NCBI GenBank assembly: GCA_000827265.1 | Contig: KN834781.1 | Span: forward strand, 272,670-293,021 | Reading direction: 5' to 3' | DNA length: 20,352 nt | DNA from: Collybiopsis luxurians FD-317 M1 | Lineage: Eukaryota > Basidiomycota > Agaricomycetes > Agaricales > Omphalotaceae | Shown: one piece after another, positions 9,472-17,822 of the stretch | How the letters are laid out: each line of letters begins with the position of its first letter | Position numbering within the stretch: the first letter of the stretch is position 1 | Made by a program: the position numbers and the translations under genes | The notes under the pieces: generated by a model | What the model saw: only the letters and a program-made list of their open reading frames with translations | Told to the model about the DNA's origin: nothing | The model's database searches: none

Positions 9472-9984
9472 TCTAAAGTACATTCAATGTCAACTCGTAA
9501 ATACTTATTTTTATATTTTTGTAAGGAGTCCAGGTTAAATTGTTATTTCAACCACTCATCCATTTATCTGAACTATTGTGAAAAGCCTCATGTAAAGTTA
9601 TATGAGGGGTGCAGACAAAGTACATGCCAATGGGAAGGAGGTCCTGCTGCTCTCAGGGTGTTTGGAACCTCTGCTTTCTTGTTCCTAAGTGTGCCATCGT
9701 GGAGCTGGGCAGCTAGCCTTGGTGCCGCGGGATCTAAGTAGTTGTAAATCGCGGAATTGATGCCCTCGGTTAGACTCCACAAATCAGAAGCTTGCTATAG
9801 TTGTTATAGAAGCAAAGCTCGCCATAAAGTCTCTGCAGATCTGCTGGTTTCACTGGCAATAGCATTGACACCATAGCCAAATTCACTTGCAGCTGATACC
9901 GCCTTGAATCCTCGAAGTCCTTTTCGCTGTGGCAACTTGGACTTTTGACCAGATTTTGCACGTACCCTTTGAATGTATCTAGAC
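9472..9984. other. No gene seen
   Basis: The 3' flank of the regulator gene and the lead-in to repeat copy A. The 84-codon open frame at 9487-9741 starts with an AT-rich, Phe/Tyr-heavy translation and has no splice or family support. No tRNA or structured RNA is apparent. Confidence 0.4.
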
Positions 9985-10612
9985 AGTTATCAACCTGCAG
10001 ATTCAAAAGTTACAGGAAGCACGTGTTACAGTCTATTACAACTTATTGAGCACCCAGCTGATCGCATCTATGAGGAAGTAGAGTATGGAAGAGGCCTAAT
10101 AGTAATTCGAAGTCGAATCACTGACTCCTCTTCCGATGCGGCCAGTTCAAGGCCGATACGTATCATCCCCATATCGACACGGAGCACAACTAGGCTCAAC
10201 AGGTCTCAGCAACCCGGTTCTCGTAATATTTCTGCGTCCAGAATAGGTTCTCATGCTCACGGACTGTCGCCTGCGAGCTACAACAAAGCACAGGACGGGA
10301 TGCACGAGGAAGGAAATGAGAAAGTTTATATGAGGTTGACCAATTAAGTTAAACTCCGACAACCCAAGAAGTCCTTAGTCGTGCCGACGACTTGTGTCAT
10401 TGAGAGGCAAGCAGTGAGTCTGTTGGAGAACCATGCATGACCATAACCCGTAATGTCCTGTATCGATCAATTGCATCGAATCCAATTTTGGATTCTACAA
10501 TTTCTTCTACATCTCCACTCCTACTAGCAAGAACAACGAGCAATTGATCTACACAGAGAAGTGTACATATGAACTCATGCTCACTGATTCATTCTGTATC
10601 TCCCTGAGTCAA
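9985..10612 (+). repeat. Dispersed repeat, copy A
   Basis: Shares long colinear similarity with copies B (15205-16097) and C (16690-17560), for example TTACAGTCTATTACA, GGTCTCAGCA, GACTTGTGTCATTGAGAGGC, GACCATAACCCGTAA. Copy A ends soon after the position of the small gene start seen in B and C: its ATG region (near 10570) is interrupted by a stop within about a dozen codons. A frame reading HAHGLSPASYNKAQD corresponds to HTHELSPASYDKAQD in B and HIHELSPVSHDRAQD in C. No terminal inverted repeats or target duplications are visible, so the type of element is unknown. Confidence 0.75.
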
Positions 10613-11192
10613 GACACGAAATGGCATTGTTAATATCAGGAGTTTGACCTTATTTTATACTTAGATGCTTTTTTTTCAAGGCCGAAAATTTGATATTGTC
10701 GAAAAAAAAAAAGAAGTTTGCAAGCTAAACACTCGTCCCACAAGCTCGGAGGTTCCAGATCTAGACTTTATCCAGTAATTACATGATCAAACGGGAATGT
10801 AATAGGCCTGCCCAAAAGTCCTTGGACAATCAACAGACATCAGTTTACTGATTATCATGTTCTCTGCTTACAGGAATTGTTATGTTTGTTACATCAGCAC
10901 AGAATTTATCCCACCAACTTCTGATCCTGATGTCGATTTCGGGTGCAGCTGCGTGTGTGGAAACAAATACCAGGAAATGAGTCATCCAACTCCATCTGCC
11001 CTACTTATTTTACACCATCTTTACTACAAGTTACAATCATCAATTAGATCTGTTATTTATATAACAACCCAAGTTCTCAGAAATGCACATCTATTTCCCT
11101 ATATCTACCAGGCAGTAGAAGGTAATACACATTGTAGCCGAAGTGGGTCTTGATTTTGTCCAACTGCTGCCAATTAGAAGTTGATCCAGTAT
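10613..11192. other. AT-rich, CpG-poor sequence without a recognisable gene
   Basis: Contains a short poly-A run (10704-10713) and an open frame at 10857-11153 whose translation has no recognisable domain. It lies between repeat copy A and the MITE and looks like decayed accessory DNA. Confidence 0.4.
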
Positions 11193-11339
11193 TAGAGCAT
11201 TTTTGCACCCACTCAGATTTGCACGTGCCGCGTAAGATCGCCGTTCGATGGTTGATCGGCGTGGCAGAGCTCTCCCTGTCATTGGAGCATGTGATCTCGG
11301 AGATGGATGGCAGACGGAAGCGGCTGCAAAAATGCTCTA
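11193..11339. mobile_element. MITE of Tc1/mariner type
   Basis: The two ends are 15-base perfect inverted repeats including flanking TA: TAGAGCATTTTTGCA at 11193 and its complement ending at 11339. Weaker pairing continues inwards (CCCACT against GCCGCT). The outermost TA on both sides fits a TA target duplication, as in Tc1/mariner. The core is about 143 bases and codes for nothing, so it would need a transposase from elsewhere. It is much richer in CpG (about 11) than the adjoining right-hand sequence. Confidence 0.65.
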
Positions 11340-11933
11340 TTGCAACTCGACGTGTATTGGGCTACTGCTAACACGTGATGATACTCGTGCCATGGAAACA
11401 ACTAATGTACTAGACAGATCCTCAAATGTAATGAAAACTGACTAAAATTGTATAAATTGGATCTATTTATCAGGCACAAAATTGTTGAGACATAAGCTCA
11501 TTTGATTATATGCACCTGTAATTGCTAAATTGGCTTGGCTGTATCTTTGATCTTCTAGTATTCATTGATCATCTTCTGATCCATTTGCAAACTCAAATGG
11601 GACAAATCACTGTTCCACAATAGATCTTAAATTAGCCTTGTCAGATAATTTTGGCAGACAAACTGAGCTGTTGGAACAGGCTGGCCACCTATATAATCAA
11701 GTTTGTCAGTCAGAACTGTAATCAGCCTTGTGTCTGCACCCAATACCTTCAGGATAAATGGATAGTGCAATTGTCTCAGTACAAGAAAAATGGTATGTCC
11801 AGTTAGGGCAAATTGCAATCAGATTGATGTTTCTATTTATTAAACTTTGCATTTAGGTTGGCAGGTAATTATGGATGTGCTGCCTCAGCAGGTGCCATTC
11901 AACCCTATTGCTCAAGCATTTACCACACCCTAA
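11340..11933. other. CpG-free AT-rich sequence, no gene seen
   Basis: Apart from four CpG in the first 50 bases there is none in this stretch. Open frames are short and carry no known motif. Its right end leads into the decayed DUF6533-type gene and may contain that gene's lost first exon and promoter. Confidence 0.45.
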
Positions 11934-13464
11934 AATATGTCTAGCACTTTGGATTGCAGATTATCTGGAAACATTGCCAGTTGAGATACACACAATATGG
12001 CTCAAGAAACAAACAGGAACATCACTTTTATTTATTTTCAACAGATATATCTTTTTGATCTGCTTAATATCCAACTTGATAAGTACTTTGCCCGGATCAA
12101 GTACAAACAATGAGTTTAGTGCTCTATTTCTTGCTCCAATGGCTTGCCTTATTGATGAAGCTTTAGATGCAATGTGTTCACAAAGATACAATTTCTGTTA
12201 CAAGCTGCATCAGTTCTTTCTACCAATGGTAAGAACTATTCTGGTGTATCTTTTATCAACAGTGGATGAAAACATTTCCCAGGGCATTTTACTTTGAGAG
12301 TCTATGCAATCTATGACAGGAGCGGGGTGGTGCTGGCAATATCTGCTCTTTTTTCACTTTCCAGACTGTCCATAGATATCCTAGTAAGAAATAATCCCCG
12401 TCCTCCAGAAAAGCATATAACTGTTCTATATAGAATATTGTACTTGCCTCAGGCATTTCTGGGACTGGATTACCCATCCAATACTTTTCAAGATGTGTGA
12501 TTATTGCTTGAAATCTGAAGCTGTCTGGCATGTAAGTGAATGTGGTGGCTTGCACCATTCATATTCTGATTCTAATTGATCCATTTAGAAGTGGGTTCTG
12601 CTTAAGATTGTTGCTTATGCTCTTTTAATTTTGCAGCTTTTCAGCACAATTAGTCTTTCCCTGCCAAATCAATTTGGCATTTGATGTTTTTATTTTTGGA
12701 TTGACAGTTAGAAAGACCTTTCATCATGCCACTGAAATGAAAAGACTTGGTCAATCTAGTATAACACAGGTGATTATTCGCGATGGTAAGCCAGTGAAAT
12801 TTGACATTGCACATCTACATCTGACAGGTAAATCTAAGGTTCTGTTTACTTCTTGTGGGTGTCCAGAAGAAGACCTGTCTCCCTAAATAATTGAGATCAA
12901 TTTTCATAGAATAATGCTGATCCTAGGAATCTTTGGATTTGGGTCTCATTTGGTCTGTCAAGAGATATGGCCAAAGTTAAGCAAAATTATCTGACTCTCT
13001 TAACAGGTTGATACTTCTGCAGTTCATGTATGGGATAAGTATCTACTAGATGTGTGTCCACAACTTGCTCACTGATTATATTACATGTCTACCGTCATTC
13101 TTTGATGTGGCAACCCCATTATTCAATATGTGAGAAGACCATTTCAAAATGTCCTATGAATGATTGATCTTTGAACATTCCAAGCCTCCCAAATATCTTG
13201 ATCAACCAATTCATGCTCAATCTACGCACCTTTTCCAGCCCTGAACAAATGAGTAGGCTCACATGGGGTGCTGAGAGACAGCAACATTCAGAATTGCAAT
13301 TTGCAACCACTAGCTTCTTAGGGAATATCGGAGCTCCTTTGGCTCATGGATCTATGGACTTAGAAGAGGAGGTAGATCATGGTGAAGAATCAATTTCTAT
13401 TGCAGTAGACACACACGTGCTATACTTGTACCTATTTTCATGGAGTCAGAAAGGTCCATCTTAG
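11934..13464 (+). pseudogene. Decayed DUF6533-type integral membrane protein gene
   Basis: Four ordered segments on the + strand match the layout of the large basidiomycete DUF6533 membrane family. (1) About 11947-12090: DYLETLPVEIHTIW, then LLFIFNRYIFL, the family's N-terminal D.L.TL..E...IW...LF..NRY pattern. (2) 12294-12500: LRVYAIYDRSGVVLAISAL, the LRVYALY membrane segment. (3) About 12670-12785: LAFDVFIFGLTVRKTF and VIIRDG. (4) 13171-13390: ILINQFMLNLRTFSSPEQ, the C-terminal ISR.MLNLR segment. Frames change between segments, stops intervene, and a segment of more than 300 bases between RDG and the last exon lacks the expected membrane helix. The start is not found. A functional gene with unusual introns is possible but less likely in this CpG-depleted block. 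Confidence 0.6.
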
Positions 13465-13814
13465 TATGCCCTGCGATGTTTTGTTTTGTTACTAATTTGT
13501 ACATTCACTTGTCAGTTCATGTATGCATCAGTTTATGATCTTTTTCCTTATATGTTGTTCTGCCATTGTTTCTCAAATACTGCTCCGATTTCCATTCCTG
13601 GAATTACCCATGTGAATTCCTGCACTCCGTTTCTTTTTGGAGCTCTGGACCATAACACCAGTTCTTCTACTCAGCTTCAATTACCTATTCAGTTGTCACG
13701 TGTTATTTTACTTGCATACCTGAGACTGGGTTCGTCTTCTTTGGCTCTGTCTTCCTCTCTGCTCTTTTTCTTTTGTCTCTCAATCTCATCTTTGCTGGAT
13801 GGAACCTGTAGAGA

Positions 13815-14301
13815 TGTATAACCCCCTATAGGCAGTAAGTATTGCTGACCATCAAGTATAAGCAGTGACAAAGGTGTAGACACAATTTCAGAGCTGTGAG
13901 GGGTTCAAAAGTATCAAGTTGGAACTCACAAAATGATGCTAAACAGAACTGAGATATATTTGAGACATACAAAGAGAGAATACAGCCAAGGGAGAAAGCA
14001 GACGGAGAAAGCAGCTAAACAAATAGGCAGTGATTCAAGACAATTCCAACTGAGCTCCTGGGACCAGTTCAGGGGTTTATATAGGTTAGGGATGTTTGTA
14101 ATTATATAAAGTAACAGAATGGGACAGTAAGGATTATGGAAGCCCAGGAGGTGTTGCAGTGTTGAGGAAATATGAATAGACAGCAACAGGAGTGTGAGCA
14201 AGGTAATATAGGGGCAATTACTTATAGGATGTAGCTGGAGGAGGTTGATCAGGAGATGCCTCAGTGGAATAGTAAGAAAAAGAAGTAAATGGGGTCTAAC
14301 A
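13815..14301 (-). mobile_element. LTR-like element (solo or truncated retrotransposon end)
   Basis: Read on the minus strand it runs TGTTAGACCCC .. GGGGTTATACA, so it has TG..CA ends and short imperfect inverted termini. A TATATAAA box lies at 14076-14083 (minus strand), followed by pyrimidine-rich sequence, as in LTR promoters. Length is 487 bases. The flanking five bases (AGAGA and CCTGC) do not match, and no second copy, primer-binding site or reverse-transcriptase frame is seen. An open minus-strand frame just inside (13689-13883, Lys/Glu-rich) could be the remains of an internal region. Confidence 0.45.
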
Positions 14302-15204
14302 CCTGCACTATTGAGGTTGAAACTACTCCTTCATCTCTGTTCTATTGTGCCACTTGGTACAGCTTCTAGAACCCCATTGCCAGTGTCAGTGGAGTGGGTT
14401 CAGGTTTATTAGAAAATGTGATCATATGAAATGAGGTGTTTATCTGAGCCATTTTGCTCAACTTGGTATTTTATAAATAAAACCCTAGTAGTAGAAGCTG
14501 CATGCATATGCAAGAGTTAATGCAGCTGAAAAGATGAAAGATCTCTATTCAATATTGGACCTGACAGCATTGTTGCCAACTTGCTCTGGCCCAGACCGCG
14601 CATCCTTGTACCATTGTGCTGCGGTCAGTACAACTGTCCAGCTTACAGAGCCAGAAAAAAAAATCAAAAATTCTGCTTGTTGAAAACAATGAAGCATCAT
14701 GCTTATTGGGACTCATCCAGAATATCTGTGGCACTGGTAGCTCATTACTTTGGCCGGATTTTTTTCACTGGCAGTATAAACCTTCAAAGGCTGTGGACCA
14801 GACTGTTATTTGCTTCTGGACTCACAATTTGAGTTATCACTGATTGTTCAACTATGATAACAATCACTGACTGTGTCTTGTTATGTACAAACTAAAATGA
14901 AAACAATTAATTGCAGGTCCCAACTCAACGCCGCACCAGAGAAGCTGGATATCCGACTCCTTGCTTGTATTTGCAGCTAAAGTATTTCTAATACCAGCAC
15001 TCATGAGCTGTCACCTGCCAGTCATAACAAATTACCGTGAACATACTTTTTATATGAAGCAGAGGTATCCGTTAACATTGTACAGGACCCAACCAGCTAA
15101 ACTCCTTACATCACTGGTACTTTTCCTGTCATGTCTTGTGTAGAGCAAATCATGGTTTCAGTGTGTGTGCAATTCTGATATCAGACTTGTCATCTACTAA
15201 TCTG
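14302..15204. other. CpG-poor sequence with no assignable gene
   Basis: Two overlapping + strand open frames at 14581-14843 give Trp/Phe-rich translations, one reading WPDFFHWQYKPSKAVDQ, and a splice-like acceptor (TTGCAG) occurs near 14918. None resembles a family I know. This may be another decayed gene or element internal sequence. Confidence 0.35.
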
Positions 15205-16097
15205 GGCAATTATCAACCTGCAAATTTGACTTGTTCAAAAGTTGCAGGAAGTGAATGTTACAGTCTATTACAGCTTATTGGGCACCTAGGTGATTGCATC
15301 TGTAAGCAAGCATTAGTATGGGAACTTGAGGCCTAGCAGTAATTCAAAATCAAAATCATTGACTCCTCTTCTAATGTAATATTAATACAGAGCACCATCA
15401 AGAGGTCTCAGCAGCCCGGTTCCCTTGATAATCTTTCCAAATAAACTTCCATCACTTTTACCATACAGTGGCATCATGCAGGTACCGGTACATAATGGTA
15501 GCCAACTAGATGTCCCATTCCCACTCCTGCGCTCAGAGCTATGTCATTTCTCATACTCATGAACTGTCACCCGCTAGCTATGACAAAGCACAGGATGAGG
15601 AACATGATGCCACCTGTGAGGAAGAAAATGAGAAAATGCATATGGAGTGCACCAACTTGTGCCATCGAGAGGCATACAGTGAGTCCATTGGGGAGCCATG
15701 CATGGCCATAACCTGTAATGTCCCATATTTGCCAATCAAATTGAATCAAATTGAGCTTTGGATCCTGCTGATATGCTAAGTTCATCTTCATCCCCATGTC
15801 TACTAGCAAAAACAATGAGCAATTGACTTACACAAATAAGGGCCCATATGGACTCACTCATTCATCCTATATTTCCCTTCCTACTTGCATTGCTAATTGA
15901 CGCCGGCCTGAGAGGCAGTTACTCAGACAAAATCACCCCCATGAAGATGTTCCACCACCTCATTATTGCCTTATTTAAGACTGAGCTGTCATTTGCAAAA
16001 GGTATACCATACTGACCTTGAAGTGGTATTAATGAAGGGAATCAGAAGATCAGATGTTGCTGAATTACCTCTAAGAATTTCCTTGCAATCTGGCAAC
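15205..16097 (+). repeat. Dispersed repeat, copy B (joined to DUF3632 fragment)
   Basis: Colinear with copy A from TTATCAACCTGCA and with copy C further downstream, including the GGTACCGGTAC palindrome (15481-15491), the frame HTHELSPASYDKAQD and the small-gene exon at 15848-16001. Similarity to copy C continues through the intron into exon 2 (TTACCTCTAAGAAT against TTACCTCTACGAAT) and stops at about 16097, where DUF3632-like sequence begins. Many differences from C are CG to TG or CA. Confidence 0.75.
15848..16097 (+). pseudogene. Broken copy of the small repeat-borne gene
   Basis: The first exon (15848-16001) is 154 nt, exactly the length of the same exon in copy C counted from the shared ATG, with no indel and no stop; it reads MDSLIHPIFPFLLALLIDAG. 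The donor (AAAAG/GTATAC) is kept. The acceptor is changed (CTGA where copy C has GCAG), and exon 2 is cut after about 12 codons (LPLRISLQSGNS) by the junction to the DUF3632 fragment. It cannot make the full product of copy C. Confidence 0.5.
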
Positions 16098-16575
16098 TCG
16101 AGAGCATTGGAATACCGCTATGCCGGAATCGCTAAATGAGGTGCTGTCGAACAATGGACAAGCTCCACTTTCGTAGCTCGATCATTGACAACCGGTAACG
16201 TTTTATCTTTCGATGTTTACGGTATACGGGCTATACAGTACGCGAAGATGTTATGTCTTCCCAAAGAGAGAAAGCTACAGGTAAAGTCAAGGAACGAGAG
16301 TCGAATCCGGAAGGGCTTGAGAAATGTTTGCCTGCAGTGGCTCCAGTGATGATCTATGTGGGGAGGAGGATCTGGAAGTTTTATAAGAATGAAGCATTGA
16401 GGAATTCATGAGTGGCCAGGGGAGGTCCGAGCTGGGACTGCGCGGCTAGCTATAGTCTATCTCGGTGGGGATTTTGGAAGGAAAGATGGCGTACTTTTGG
16501 GAGAGAAGGTCTGAGTAGGGAGACGAGGAGTTGGCGCGGAAGGCGTGGGGATTATGAATGACATCGATGTTTAGA
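16098..16575 (+). pseudogene. 5'-truncated, frameshifted copy of the DUF3632 gene
   Basis: Matches 5590-6068 of the intact gene from ATTGGAATACCGCT to the end, and the homology runs on into the 3' flank to about 16660. It lacks the first about 105 codons. Small indels shift the frame (around 16150 and 16250), and an in-frame TGA at 16409-16411 replaces the CGA arginine codon found at 5898-5900, a CpG to TpG change. The conserved parts still readable include FWKERW and the EWNT-type start. No functional product is expected. Confidence 0.85.
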
Positions 16576-16689
16576 ATACGAAACTCTTGTTGATCCCGGA
16601 CGTTCGTAAATCCAAAGCCTTCCGGCCACCTTAGCCTAATCAACTCAACGGAGACCAAAGGACAAGTTTGCTAATTTCTTTATGGGCAT
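16576..16689. other. Duplicated 3' flank and junction to repeat copy C
   Basis: The first about 85 bases match the 3' flank of the intact DUF3632 gene (CCTTCCGGCCACCTT block). Copy C similarity starts near 16690. The duplicated DUF3632 piece is thus sandwiched directly between repeat copies B and C. Confidence 0.6.
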
Positions 16690-17560
16690 ACTACTGGAAG
16701 CTGGGCATCTAGCTGGTCGCGTCTTTCAGGAGGTAGAGGGTACAGAAGAAGCCCCATCCAAACATAAATCAACGACTCCCCTTCCGATTTGACCAGCAAA
16801 AAACCGACCAAAACGTAATATTCCCATATGGATACGGAGCACCAGCAGACTTAACAGGTCTCAGCGCCTTGACTCTCGTAATAATTCTGCATTCTAAATA
16901 AATTTTCATCGCTACACAGCGGCGCCTGTACCGGTACAGAAATGAGAGCCATCTAGACGTCTCCCTCCCACTCCCGCGCTCGGAGCTATGCCATTGCTCA
17001 TATTCACGAGCTGTCGCCTGTGAGCCACGACAGAGCACAGGACAAGGAGCACGAGGGTGGCCCACCTGCGAAGAAGAAAGTGAGAAAGTGTACACGAAGT
17101 GGACCAACCAAACTACGCACCGACAGCCGGGGAAATCGTGCCTACGACTTGTGTCATTGAGAGGCAGACAGCGAGTCCGTCGGATAACTGTAACGACCAT
17201 AACCCGTAAAGTTCCACATTGGTCAATCGATTCCGATTCTAAATCCTACACGCTGAAAAGCTAAATCTCGTCTACGCCCCTACATCTACTAACAAGAATC
17301 ATCAGAAATCGACCTATACAAATTATGGAACATATGGACTCACTTATTCATCCCGCATCTCCTTTCCTCCTCGCACTGCTAGATAACGCCGGCCTAAGAA
17401 GCAGATACTCGGACATAAACAGCCTCACGAGGATGTTCCGCCGCCTTATCATCGCCGTATCCAATGCTCATCCCTCATCCGCAAAAGGTATGCCGTACTG
17501 TTCATACAGCGTGATTAAAGAAGGGCACACGAAATACCATACACGCAGGCTTACCTCTAC
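16690..17560 (+). repeat. Dispersed repeat, copy C
   Basis: Colinear with copies A and B from GCATCTAGCTGGTCGCGTCT onward. It contains a perfect 14-base palindrome CTGTACCGGTACAG (near 16926-16939), the HIHELSPVSHDRAQD frame (then a one-base shift relative to copy B) and the small gene described separately. It retains the most CpG of the three copies, so it is the youngest or the least methylated. Confidence 0.75.
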
Positions 17561-17746
17561 GAATGGCTCCCCAATCAATTGGGCACCAGTACACCTCTCC
17601 TCAGGTACGGAACATAGTCGTCGTCCATGTTTTCCTAAAGGGCAGAAGTCGATACGAGAGGTGCGGGGTGGAAATAGGACCGGTGAGTCGCTGACGGCAT
17701 TGATATGTCTGTGGGAGGGTAGACCGAATAGGCATCAGAACTATAG
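17325..17746 (+). CDS. Small gene carried by repeat copy C, function unknown
   Basis: My model has exons 17325-17487, 17549-17682 and 17732-17746, giving about 103 residues; introns are 61 and 49 nt with GTATGC/GCAG and GTGAGT/ATAG ends. The protein starts MEHMDSLIHPASPFLLALLD; a second in-frame ATG (17334) is the one shared with copy B. Exon 2 reads LPLRMAPQSIGHQY then VRNIVVVHVFLKGRSRYE. The first exon in copy B has the same length and frame, and its early differences fall mostly at third positions (CTC/CTT, CCT/CCC, CTA/CTC, TTG/CTG, TCA/TCG, ATT/ATC), which suggests that the frame was translated and selected. No domain is recognised. The last exon is weakly supported; the gene may continue or end differently. 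Confidence 0.4.
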
Positions 17747-17822
17747 ATCAAGCATACGCAGTAGAAACCCAAACCTGTACCATCCTCGTCCATTGCACCT
17801 AACCTGCTTTCAATACTTTTGA

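Noticed and set aside
11875..12297. One continuous 140-codon gene
   Set aside because: Only part of it matches the DUF6533 pattern; the next family segment is in another frame, so it is better seen as a piece of a broken multi-exon gene.
16769..17200. 143-codon minus-strand open frame in repeat copy C
   Set aside because: Copies A and B do not keep the frame over its length, and its Arg/Cys/Ser-rich translation looks like an antisense shadow of GC-rich repeat sequence.
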